The notes under the pieces are model-generated. The model was not told where the DNA came from. It searched no databases and saw nothing but the letters and a program-made list of their open reading frames with translations. A stretch of DNA of 64,000 nt from Clavelina lepadiformis (taxonomy: Eukaryota; Chordata; Ascidiacea; Aplousobranchia; Clavelinidae): the NCBI RefSeq assembly GCF_947623445.1, contig NC_135241.1:4404501-4468500 (forward strand). The letters are read 5' to 3'. Positions 1 through 12,500 of this stretch are shown piece after piece. Within the stretch, counting starts at the first letter, position 1. Each line of letters begins with the position of its first letter. Position numbers and translations under genes: made by a program.

Positions 1-837
1 TTTTTATCAAACGCTCAAACCAACGCGCATGTTGTGGTTATCCCATGCCAAGTAGGAATTTTGCATTGGCGTTAACATTTGTTTAAGTGCAGCTTCCCAG
101 TTACTTGTTTAATTGTAAACGGCCAAAAACAACAAAAAATAGCCGAAAATTATAATTATAATACAAGTGTGACGAAAAAAATACACACACTGTCACTATC
201 ACAAAAGTGTAACACTATTGCATATTATGTTAATATTTTGTTCTAGTTAAATTGCTTTTACTTTATTAATATTGTTTTAGGATATCACGTATTTTGATTC
301 ACTGCCACCACTAATTTATAGATGATATATTACGCGCATTAATTGTAATTACGTTTCATGCATTTTGAATGTTTTCTTATGGTTGCGTCGTTGGTGTGTT
401 TTTACGAGTGACCTACAAATACTGCTAGCCAATTATGTGTTGCGTGTTTTTCCTTGTGGTTGTTGATACTTCGCTTTGTTTGTGTTCATAGTTTCTCATA
501 TGTGTCGCGTTACTCCCTCCTCAGGCAACTGCGGCGTTCTGGGCGTGTTAATCGTCCCCATGTCTGGTGTGCATAGCTTTTGTATTTGGATTCATTCCAC
601 GTTTGGGTTAGCGACCGAACGGACGTGTTTTTGTTTTTGGTGCGCCCTTGTTTTATGCTGGTTTAAGCTGTGCCTATCTTAGAGTTTCATTTATTTCTCA
701 CGAGCCCACGGCACCAATAGGCTCATGACAAATAACACGCTTGGTCTATTATTTGTTTAAAATATCAAAAAGAACGACGAATGCGATTTTGCAACTTCAA
801 AACGCAAAAAACTACATTGATTAAAAAGATTGAACTC

Positions 838-909
838 GTTTTCATGGTGTAACGGTAAGCACCCAGAAGTCTGAATCTTGCGATCCAAGTTCAAATCTCG
901 GTGGAACCT
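838..909 (+). pseudogene. tRNA-Gln(CTG)-like sequence, probably pseudogene
   Basis: The 72-base stretch lines up end to end with animal tRNA-Gln (CTG anticodon). It has a D-arm TGGTGTAACGG, a CTG in the anticodon position, and a T-arm GTTCAAATC followed by TCGGTGGAACCT. The 3' half is nearly perfect. The 5' acceptor strand (gttttca) pairs poorly with TGGAACC, and the anticodon stem contains an A-C mismatch and a G-T pair. I read it as a decayed tRNA gene or the head of a tRNA-derived SINE. Confidence 0.65.
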
Positions 910-2302
910 GGTTGACTTTTGATGAAGACTTTTCTTCCCTAAAAAGAAAAGAGACACTAAATGCACTTAATTTACGGACAAGAGGTAAAAACAGAATAAT
1001 TCATATAAGGAATCGCGATGCCGCGCTACATATCATGTGACCATAGCTGGGAAACTTCCCGCAAAAAATAATTTTCTATATGATCACGATATCATTCAAT
1101 TCAAGAAAAAGATGCAGGAGTTTTAGCCTCTAAAGACAGCACCAGGCCATAATGGCCTGGCATAAACGCCTGTTCTGATCACATGACAGTAATGTTTAGT
1201 CACGTGAAAGGTTGTATAAAATTAACGAAAAATAAGATTTTAAAGGTGACACAATATGTGGATTGTGACTAACTCCAGGCTACGGGAATCGATCCAGAAA
1301 CTTACATACTCTCAGGCAAATTTACTACCACTTTTCCACAGGGAAAATTTGCTCCAGCAAACCTTTTTTAATCACATAAAAAAAAAAAAAAATCTATCAG
1401 AAGAAGTTAGAGAACTGATGGAAGACAGGAGCACTTAAATTTCCAAAATTAACTTAAGTTTATGCGTAGAACGAATACAATAGTTAAGACATTGTATGAA
1501 TCATTTTATGAATCGCCAATGACCACTTTTATTAATTTGTCAATGATCAATCACATGTTTCATTTTAACTTGATTACCACGTTCGTTCTTCGTATGAGTC
1601 GTTCCTGCCAGCACTTTACTCCTGATCATAAAGTGACTTCTACTTAAACTGTTTCGATGACAGCGTCGCGTCTTGAACCCAAAATCGTTGGCAATTAACC
1701 AGGATTCCAGTCTGATGTTCCATTGATTCCACTGTACCACCGAAGGTTGCCAGTTCGAAGTAGTGAAATAGTAATGTTATAACGTAGCATCGTTTTGAAA
1801 ACGTAAAGCTCCAGATATATTGAGGCCCAGCACGCTTCTGTCATTTTACGAACAACAGAAATATTAGACACCAACTGACACACGTACAATCATAAATAAC
1901 TTCCATAGCTAATAGCTATCTTCCGCCATACGCTCTCTTGACCTATTGATTTCTCCCCTAACATATCCAGAGATGGGTAAAAACTTGATTGGGAGCGATT
2001 TATATATAACGGAATAGGTAGGCCTGCTAATAGTACCCATTTCCTATGACTGGAGCTGCCCTTTTTATTTTGACTACCGGTATTGGTCTAAGTCCAAACT
2101 TCCAAAATTTTACGAGGATTAAAACGATCTCGGCGATTGAGTATGAGAAAATCTGATTCAAACTTTAAAATAAACAATATTTTTCGAAGAGAAGGGAGAG
2201 TTAAAGAACGGTATTACTCTAATTGTAAAAACAGTGTTGGAATTAAAGAATTGAAGAGAAGTAGAGAGGAAGCGGAGAAATCCATTTTAAGGTCTTTAGT
2301 AT

Positions 2303-2378
2303 GACCCAAAAGGAAATCGAACCCGGTCTACCGCACTGATGACGAACACTCTAACCATTACGCCATTGAGCGGTTCAC
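2303..2378 (-). repeat. tRNA-derived SINE-like fragment
   Basis: Read on the minus strand there is an A-box-like TGGCGTAATGGTTAG (plus positions about 2351-2365) and, about 30 bases on, a B-box-like GGGTTCGATTTC (plus about 2313-2324). This is the spacing of an internal RNA polymerase III promoter. The acceptor ends do not pair, so it is a relic or SINE head, not a working tRNA. Confidence 0.5.
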
Positions 2379-3311
2379 TCATGTTTTTTTAACATCCCTG
2401 CGAAGTGTTAAACGCTTTGGGACTTCTAGTTATGGTAACTTTTTTGGCACAGACTGAAAGGTCACGAGGTTATCAATGACATGATTTGACCCTTTTAAAC
2501 CATTTCAATCGGATCTCTTCAAATATGGATAAAATAGGAAAGGTTGAGTGGAGTAGAAGGCCTACGCACAAGGTGAGAGAGCTAAAACCCTTTGATAAAA
2601 ATTTTTCATAGATAATTGAGATAAGTTGTAGTTAAGGACGGGCTCGGGTTCCGTGGCATAAAATTAAAGAATAAAAAGGCCCTTTCAGTCAAATTTTTAA
2701 GCAGAAATTTTTTTGTGAAATGGTCCAAATGAGTCGTGGTGATTATTCTATCAGCACTGCACGTAACGTACAGTGAGTAGATGACAATATAAACTGCTTT
2801 TGTACAAATTTTGAAAGATATTTCGACAAAACTGTACAATTCATAACAATTTACCCTTGAAAGGGGATTTGCTAACCCAACTTTTCCGAAAACTTTTTAA
2901 TTGTTTTGCAACGTAAGATTTACAACTCGGGTGTATTTTTGTCTGCAGCAGACGTGTTTGTTATGAGTAACACCATTGCGGAAAAGGCAGTCATCAGGCA
3001 CTTGTCCACATGAAGGTAACTGAAATTAATCATGCATGTTTTTGCGAGACGTGCACTTTATGTCGTGAAAGTTCTCAGTAGAAAATTTTGCATCTTGCAA
3101 AAGCAATCTCTGCCAAATATCAAACAAACGGAAATCAAAGCGTCTGAGCGTGCGATTAATTGTATTAAGCGTCATAACTTGCTCACAACACATCGCAAAC
3201 GTTATCGTACATACTGTAAGGCTATTGGCAACAGCCATAAAATTGAACAGTAGGCTTACTATAAATAGCTGGTGAAAATGCCGAGGTCTCAATTGTAAGA
3301 TTACATTCAAG

Positions 3312-5224
3312 ATGAAGGGATATCTAATTCTTTTTGTCTGTCTGTTTGTAACCATTCATTTTGCAGGTAGGTTATTGAATGGTACAGTTGTAATGTACAC
3401 TGTGGCAAATAGGTTACATGGCAAGTGAAATCATCAGTACAAAGTTTCACCTTTTAACCTTTTAAGTTTTATGTACACAGGTTCGTCTTACGCTTCACCA
3501 TGTAGCCTTCAACCAGATAGTGGACGTTGTCTGGCGTACTTCGTGAAATGGTAAGCCAATAAACGCGCAGCATGCAAAATGGCCGACGCTCAAAACTAAT
3601 TTTTGTTACTACACCTGAAGAAGCAAGTAAACCTTCAGAGTGCCAACCTATATCTCGTTTTTATTTTACTCAAAACTAAGTAACACAATTTATCAATGAA
3701 CGTAATTTCAATTAACACAAGTGATGACTAAGTTTGCGTTGAATTTTTCCTGAAGTCTACCCAAATCTAAACTAATTCGTGGTAAACTTTGGTAAATAAC
3801 GAAATTATTGTCTATTTACGTATATCAGGCACTTCAACTACACTTCAAAGAACTGCGAGACATTCATCTGGGGTGGCTGTGAAGGCAACGACAACAGATT
3901 TGATTCAGAAGCCGAGTGTAAAAAGGAATGCTGTACGATGACCTAACTAAAAACACTTTAATAGTTAACTATAGCTATGGAATTACTGCTGCAATATTGC
4001 ACTTGAAATTGGGTCGTGAAGTACTTGAAATGTAGCCCAATGAGGAGTGTTACAAAAAACGTATAACAAAATTTTTATAAATCTAAGATCTTAATAGATC
4101 ATATAGATATACAATCCTGTTATATCATGAAAATACTAATATTAAATCCGCGTTTGCAGATGACGTCTGCGCCCTTCCTAAAAAACGTGGACCCTGCAGA
4201 GCAAAACTTCTACGATGGTACCAATTTTTATTACTACACTTAAACGTAAATTTTGAGCTGTTTAGAAATCATATAGGGTCGACTTCAAATAACATCAATG
4301 AGTAACAACATCACCTCGGGTTAGGTAGACTTATTTTTTTGTTATGTTGCAGGCGCTACGATCCTAAAACAGGGCAATGTGTAAAATTCTTTTACGGTGG
4401 ATGCCGTGGAAATGCAAACAACTTTAAAACAAGAGAAGATTGCGAGGCAATGTGTCCAAGTAAGAGAAAGAATTTGACGCAAAAAATAACTAACTGTTAT
4501 CGTTTTTATTGTTTTATAAAATGATTATTTTCAGATTGTGAAATAAAACCGGACAATGGATTGTGCAGAGGATCCTTCCGCAAATGGTGAAAGTGCATGT
4601 AGCTGGATTCACAAAATCCAAAGTTTTAAGTTTTTCAATTCTGTTTTTCCTGTAACCTATAGCGAGACGGTTTCCGTGTCTCAGAAATGTGTCCAAGTTG
4701 TGTACATTCGTAAGTTAATAGCAGTTATAACGACTTTACAGGTATAGTCATCGTGGAACATGCATGGTTTTTTACTACGGTGGTTGCCAAGGAAACTCTA
4801 ACAGATTCAAAACCGAAGCGGATTGTCAAAATCACTGCGGTATATGACGTCACTTTTTCGTCGCTGGGCAAACCGAGAAAACAAAAATCTTGCTTTTATC
4901 AGTAGTTATATCATACGGTGCGGGCTTTAAACTGTTTCTGATGTTTTTATAGAACAACGACCCGTGCCCCTCGTATGCAACTTGCCTTCCGATCCTGGAT
5001 TATGTTACGGAAATTTCCCTCATTGGTAAGTCAGCCGCAATCACAGAAATAATAGCCATAAATAAATTGTGTTTAAACAAAACAATGAGCAATTTTTAAT
5101 TTTTGCTTTTTATTTTTCCAGGTACTTTGATGGTAAAAAATGCTCTTCATTCACCTATGGCGGTTGTGGTGGAAATGGCAACAGATTTGTCACCGAAAAA
5201 GCTTGCCAAGATACTTGCAAGTAA
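3312..5224 (+). CDS. Secreted four-domain Kunitz (BPTI-type) serine protease inhibitor
   Basis: Nine coding exons join in frame: 3312-3366, 3481-3550, 3829-3932, 4160-4217, 4353-4459, 4535-4586, 4742-4839, 4953-5025 and 5122-5224, giving 239 residues. Exon 1 is a signal peptide (start [13 protein letters not shown]). Four Kunitz domains follow, each with six cysteines. Domains 1 and 2 have the canonical 8-15-7-12-3 spacing; domains 3 and 4 have 13 residues between Cys2 and Cys3. The predicted P1 residues after Cys2 are Leu, Arg, Arg and Tyr, so the domains probably inhibit different proteases: trypsin-like enzymes for the Arg domains, chymotrypsin- or elastase-like enzymes for the others. Each domain is coded by two exons split inside one Trp codon (TG|G), and introns between domains are phase 1, pointing to tandem duplication of a two-exon module. 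Likely extracellular, perhaps defensive or digestive control. The gene is convergent with AMP deaminase. Domain calls are firm; the biological role is inference. Confidence 0.92.
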
Positions 5225-6508
5225 ACAAAGAATCGAACAGAAAAGATTTAAGTTACTCAGAGAGCATCTAAAACAAAAAGTTAATACAGTAGATTACCAA
5301 GCACTATATCTCCCTTCCTGTTTGATGAAACGTAGCCTACTATCCCAGACTTGTGTTGTCAATGTCCAATGAGTTTATGCAATAGAATCTATGTTTACAA
5401 TGAACGCAAACAATTATTCTTGACATTTTTTGTTAAACAAAAGTTGTTCGCTTTCAATATACTGCTATTTCATGTTATAGAATATAGATGAGTGATTAGA
5501 ACTACCTACACAGCAATTGTATGGAGTGATGTTATTAAAGATTTTGGTAGCCTAGAATTACATAGCGGTCAGTATTCGCGAAACACCAAGAAAAACGTTC
5601 TGATGTACTAGGCCTAGAATTTTCATGAGAATTCAATCCGGAAATAAGAACACCGTGAATCACATCCAACGCAGCAAGCAATCTATGCCAGGTTGTCTGC
5701 TGAAATTGTTTTCGTAATAGTTGAGTTGCAACCGCACGGTTACTTTGAAATAATTTCATGTCCTCAAATGCCGATCATGCTTCAGCGAACGGCTCGTCCA
5801 CTCGGGGTGCGATGTTCTTGTCACATTACTTGACAATATTAAGATATTGTAGACCGACTTGTACAATACCACTTGGTCCAAGTTATAAACTTTGTGTGTG
5901 TATTTCAAAAACATCATGCTTCAAAAGTCGCTTAGTCGTTGCCGTAACTGCTTTGTCCAAACTCTTTACTTAAAGCTAGCTGTATATAATGTATTTTTAA
6001 ACACTGAATGAAAAGAAAATGCCATTTTGAAATATTTAGTATCGACGAATACGTTTGAAGTTACAAAAAACATTTTGTCAATCAAAATAGCTACAGAGAA
6101 AATGAAAATTAAATCACCATAAATTAAACCGTGCAAACCATGCGATTACGCCAAGCGTCGCCATTTCATCTGCTTGTTACATGTGATGCATACGAATGTA
6201 ATAAGAGCGTTATGGGTATAATAAATGTGATGTAAATTCTGTCAGTGACGTGTGTTCTATAAGCAGTGAACAACTGTACACAGAAAACTAATAATACTGC
6301 TTTGGCATTCAAATGCGCTACCTCACAAATTAGCAAAGCACGTAAAAAGCGACAGAAAAAACGGAGAGAAATTAGCAACCGATATGAGCATTTGCTTGAT
6401 AAATAGACAATTACGAAAATAAATTTACAGGTTAAAGATATAGTAGCAGGCGCAACAACATCTTATGCAGTGAACAGCTTTTGAGGCGTAACGGAGAAAA
6501 AACTTCGG
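5225..6508. other. Intergenic between convergent Kunitz and AMP deaminase genes
   Basis: This contains the 3' untranslated regions of two converging genes. I recognise no coding exon or transposon in it. Confidence 0.5.
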
Positions 6509-9500
6509 TTAAAGACTTCCAACGTCACTTGAAGATTTCGTTTGGTTTGCAAGTATGGGGCCTAGTATTAGATTAAGCTCGGCCTGAAGAGTTTCGTGTC
6601 TGTAGGAGACCCGAATATCTGGTACGTTTGTACGTCTGATGTCATTTCCGTCCGGTCCTTCATCCAAATAGCGTGGTCCCAACCAGTATTGTTTGAACTG
6701 CGCGAAATAATTGTCACGTAACAATGTGTTCATTATTGCTGAATAAAAGAGGTCAGAATGAATACCTCATGCGGAAAACCGCTCATAAAAACGCTGTTCC
6801 GAGCCAGCTCGCTCATATCGCACGAGCTAAGCTTCCACACTTGAGCAGCGATGCTGTATTCCTCCATCAGCGGTTCCTGTGACATCAACAACTACGTCAT
6901 ACACCAGTTGACGTGGTCGATGTGTTATGTTTCCAAATAAAATTTGTGGTTTTTAAAACGAATGGATGATTTGGTTTGGTTTCGAAAAAATTTCTACTTT
7001 TAGTGATTTTCGTTGAAGAAAAGTTATTTCGAGAAAAAATAAATTCTACGTTAATGTTTGAACAGGAAGCCGTCTTTCTTCGACAAACATGATCTTAGTT
7101 AAACAAAGTCTCACTTTCAACTCTTGCTAGGAAGCCACAAAAGTGACATAGGCGATTAACTTATTCTCAGAACTTGATATTAAAGTAACAATATAAAAGA
7201 AACCTTGGTGAAATGAAATTGAAGTGGGTCATCGGTGGAGAGAGAAACGCACAATCCCCGCGCAAGGTAATCCGGAAGCGGATTTCTATGGTAACTGAGG
7301 AAGAGACCATTATTGCTGAGGGGTGACATGGCAATTCCGATTTGATGCAGGTAGTACAAATACTGGAGAACGGGGACCTGGGAACATGAAATCAAGTGGC
7401 TTGACCTTTACAGTACATGAGCTGTAGGCTTAGCACAACATGACGGTGGGAAGATTACTGTTAAGTGCATAAATTGGCAGAGTATAGCGCTCCGGTCTAC
7501 GCTTTGATTAGTATAAGAGGGTTCGAATATTTTATGTCAGGGCTAAATTAAATCTAAACGGTAGTAAATTTTGCTGATTTAAATGTTACAAATAGCATTT
7601 CCACGCCAAGTGTTGCATTTTGTTGCTTTAGAGAATTTAACCCTTCTAAGTACGTAATGTCCAAACATCGCATGTACATGTTTATTTGGAGGGGGTAAAC
7701 TTGATGATGAAAAATTGATTGCTTTGTGATAAATAAAAAAAAATTTGAGAACCCTTGTTTAAATCATGAAATTATAAAAATTAATCGTTTCCCGCTATGA
7801 GTTTAATGCAATATCAGCGTCATTTTTCATTTCCAAAACGGAAAACAATCGTTGCATGAACCAAACTTGATGATGACGTACTAGCAGTAAAATCAGCTTA
7901 AACGTCATCGAGAATTCACCTTGCGTAGCAGCAACCCATGACTGATGTTGTCAGCAAGAATATATGCTGTCACCAAGTGGTGGGCAGGTCCGGCCTCTCC
8001 ACAGTGGGGTCGGAGGTTAAACAGGTTCATTCCACGTTCCCTGGGTTGGAAATAAAGGTTTAATCGTGGACTGTTAAGATTTTTGTTTGAGTAATGCATT
8101 TCCAGTAAACTTGTTCGTCGTTTAAACCAGTAAATAAAGTCAATGTGAGGAAAACCTCCCACAAATGTAATCATTTCAGATCAAAACTTCAACTGAGCAA
8201 TAAATTTAAGTGGATGTAACGTACAACACAACAAACGCCAAAATATTCAGAGTCAAAAATTTGATGGCACGCAAAAAAGCAACGAAGTCAAACGCAGAGA
8301 CGGTAGAAGCAACAGATGTTGTGACAAGCTGCTCGCTCACCTGCGTAGTTGGTTGAGAGTGACCATGTTAGCGTACATGTAATAGATGTAATAAGAGTAG
8401 GGCGGGTTCTCTTTGGCCGTCCAATCCTGTGGAAGAGCCGACTGCATCGTGAACACGTGATGTTCGGGTTTTGATTCGTCATCGACCGAATCGAAACCAG
8501 TTACCTGATGAAAGCATTTCTTTTCAGTTCTTGAAATAAGATTCAATCGCCAGTAACATTGATGTGACCACTACTGTAGGTCAAGTATATGACAGTGAAC
8601 CACTTATCTACAAAAAGCCGCTTTTATAAACCCAGATAATCACATTCGTTTGGTGCATATGAGTTCAATACAGCTCAACGAGGATAAGAGAAAATGGTCA
8701 TTAAGAAACCCTACGTAAGGTCACAAGTCACAGGCAAACATCATTGTTGAAGCGCGATGTTTTAAAACCGAAAAGAAAGTAATAATAATGAGTAAAACTA
8801 TACATGATACAAACTGGCTTTGTCAATGCTATCGCAACCAGTACAACGTTCTTCGAGTATTCTCGCGCCAACATGTCCATTGACAACGTGTTTCAAGAGT
8901 CTCTTAACTCTCATGGCACCGATACAGACGTCATACATTACTTATATTGTGCCACATACGTGCTGAAGGAATGCGTGCATTTCCGGATGTTTTTGTGGGT
9001 AGAGGGTCGCTTCGAAAAGTGGTCGGAATAGATTGTCTAACAGCTGAGCAAAGTTGTCAAGCGAACCTTTGGAACGGTAGATGTCGCTAAAAACATAAGA
9101 ATTTTTTTGATGAACAAAACTACTGCATGCGAATAGATACTGTGTTTTAATTGAAAATTATAGTCGTAACGAACACTTGCTCTACCATGCATTTTGTTCT
9201 ACTTTCTAAAATGACATTTATAGCAACGGCGCTATGGTAACTAACCGTTACAAATAGATTATCAGAAGGATTCGAATCCTTGGCGATTCTTTGTATACAT
9301 AGCTGCTCTACTTCAACCAAGACCAAGACCAAGTAACAATACCAAAAAGTTAGCTAACCTCGTCCCAACGTTACTCACAATAATCTCGGGATCTGTATCA
9401 ACCATCTCACGTTGTCGCTGTACACTTCATGACTGACTGCCCACTGTGCCAGCTTTTCCCATTCACTGGGTGACCTCCCATAGACTGAAAGACGAAGCTC

Positions 9501-12500
9501 AGCTTGTTGGTATTTGCTCTCCTCCAGGTCGTCCATCACCTCCTGGAGAAGACAGAATGGTAATAATGAGAACGGTCTGACACTTAGATAGTGCAGCGTT
9601 TTTACGAATGTTTTCGGGCAGAACAGTAAAGAAGAAATTCGTTTTTCAACAATTTAACTGGTATTTCATATGTTTTTAGTAAAAAGTATTGAACGTTCAG
9701 CTATATCTTTAACTACATTAATTTTAATAAGAAGCAGAAGTTAAAAAAACAAGATATAAAGCGTTTGTATGAAAGCAAATTGAAAATTCGTTTCTTTAGA
9801 CATGACAAGAAATGCAAAATAAAATCAAGCACCCTTATGACGTGAGCGAAAAACTTCCCACCAGCCCGGTTGTCGGTTTTTATGTAAATTTCGCGCAGGA
9901 TGCTCTGACCGATTGGGTTGTACTTGGAGTTGAACTTGTCAAATCTGCAAGTGAAAAAGAATAACTAGTAACACAAAACTTATGACAATATTTTCTTTCT
10001 TTTCTTCTGGTCTGGCCGTGTTCTGGATACATGAAATCATACAAGCATGTAAGTAATCATCAGGCCAAATTACAAACGTAACATACCTATGGAAAAGATT
10101 ACGGTCAGCATGTACATCCAAGCTGTCCACGCTCAAGTCATATGCAGAGAGGTTTAACGACTCAAAGACCTGCAAATGCAGAAAAGTTTTGACAATGTGG
10201 ACACCACACAGCAGTCGAGTGAGCAGGAAGTATTGAAAAGCATGATGTTTATTTTTTGTACATAACACAACGTTGTATTTTATGTGTCGTTGGTGGAAGT
10301 GTGGGCTTAGGCCTATTTACTGTCAGCACAAAATCAACAGCAAAATTAAAGTGTGCAATAACGTAACTACGTGCAGGAAGTCGTGACATACAATAACAGC
10401 AAACACTCCCTGTTTGCAAGTGAACGTTGCACAAAAACGACCAATTAATAACTGATGTCCGATCATTTGGTTATACCTCCTGCAATGTGTAGTCCTTGCC
10501 CTCGCTGGAATAGACGATGTCCGGCGACTCCATTTTCATTGTCTTTTTCATGAATCTGAGGAGATGTTTTTGATTCATACATGATGACGCGTGGATGTGC
10601 GTGTCAACCTGAGCGAGAAAGAATCGGTTGCAATTTTCGGGGTTTACTAATTTTGTTTAGACAAGCTGGGCCTGATTAAGTTTTTACCGCTTTAATTAAG
10701 CGAGCGAGGGGATACATTTTTCTTACAGCACTTTCATTTTTTGTGATTCCTTTTCTTAGCACAAATTGTGACTAAATTTCCGGGACCATTCTCGTGTGAC
10801 TAACTACCGTCTACCAATGTACCATTGAATTTATCCGTATCTCCTGTTGCAAGATATTAGCTAAATATCGGTTAAACATAACGATCATAATTACCTTTCT
10901 GCAGTTATAAAAGTCACGATGAGGAACTTCTTTTTGCGAAGCAAGTTCTTTTGTTTCGTTTAAAAGAGCGTGAAGTTGAAACTTGGAAGAAAGGAACGAC
11001 AGGCGCCGATAACAGAAGGTTTTCCTAAAGCAAAAAAACTCGTTATTACACAGTAAATACATTTGATGGCGATGCTATCCAAGCAGCTGGCAGGGGAAAT
11101 TACAAAACAAGTCTCTAAGCGCTGGTTCACATGGCGAAGGCTACGGGAATTTACTTTATAAATCATCATAAAACAAACAACAACTGCTAAGTAATTGCAG
11201 CAGCTGGGTAGGAAATACATTGCTTACTATGCAGAATTCTAATAAAGTCTGTGCCACACGTTGTGCATTCAATAACCACCTAGTTAAGCAAAATGTTTTA
11301 TATAGATTATAGACAGAGCGATCGGGAGAAGAATACGTGTGCTGTGTAATGTGTAGCGAATGCAATCTGGTAAACAGGAAATTGCTATAGCATACATCTA
11401 CCTTCGCAGTGTTCACATTTGATTTCAGTTCGCATAACACATTTAATATATATAATTCACGACAATATAGTATACAGTATATGAACATGGCTGAACGTTG
11501 GAAATGATAAAGCAATTGGTCACGGTTATTCCTGTTAATTTACTTACAACGGGCCATTGACAATCATTGCCATTATTCTGTTCGAATCTTGAATAAAGGT
11601 TTCCAAATCAGGATATGGCAAGTCAAAAGGTTCACCCCTGCAATGAATGGATGGGTGATTAGAAAGAGCAAGTTGAACAAGTTTGCATGCATCGAACATA
11701 GCATAGAAAAGAACAACCCATGCACAGCTTCACAGACACAATTGACCACAAGATAAATAGACTATTCACTTTTCTAAATGCTCTGCATCATGGTAAACAC
11801 GAAACACTCCATTGAGCATTTCAATTTTCATGTTAGAGTCTTGAGGCATTTTGCTTGATGAGACGTTGTGGTACGGATTGGCTGTTTGCGCTGGATGATG
11901 ATATGGTGCATCTAGAAAAAAACAATTGCTTCAGCGATGGTCAAGCGGGAAATTAAGTTTGAATATCCCTGTCGCTATTACTGTCACAGATAACAAAGAT
12001 TTTGATTTCTTATTTAAAATGGCATTTTTCTCCATCATGCATAATAATGTGATTTTTAATCAGTTTAACTGAAAATAACTATAGAATCATCTCATGCTTG
12101 TTGGTTGTGATTTAAAAAGTTGTGGTACTACTACAAATAAATTTGATATTTATTGATTTTCAAATAACCTTCACTTATGGCCCCTTCAAAGTTAACTGGA
12201 ATGTGATCTTTTCCATCAACCTGAAAATATTTATACAACAAAAGTTTAACTAAACAAAATTTTTCGAAAAAATAGTTAATACTATCTTTGTTACTGTACT
12301 TACGACAATTAGATTTATTTTATACGGTTTGTTACTAATCTTTCGAATCAACAAAATAATGTCCGCTTATTCAACCTCAAGTCTTTGATGAAAACAGTGT
12401 CTGACAAAAAATAAATAAATATTCTATTTAACAACATTAACATAATACACCATTCTGAGATATCTGGCAGTTGTCGAGAATAGCTTGTGTTCTGCCATTT

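Larger units (their letters stand above)
1..3311. other. Intergenic; no protein gene recognised
   Basis: I see no convincing coding exon on either strand; the open frames are short and without recognisable motifs. The stretch holds two tRNA-derived relics (838-909 on the plus strand, about 2303-2378 on the minus strand), listed separately, a 9-bp-arm palindrome at 1141-1159 and an A-tract near 1380-1392. The last few hundred bases are presumably promoter and 5' leader of the Kunitz gene that starts at 3312. Confidence 0.5.
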
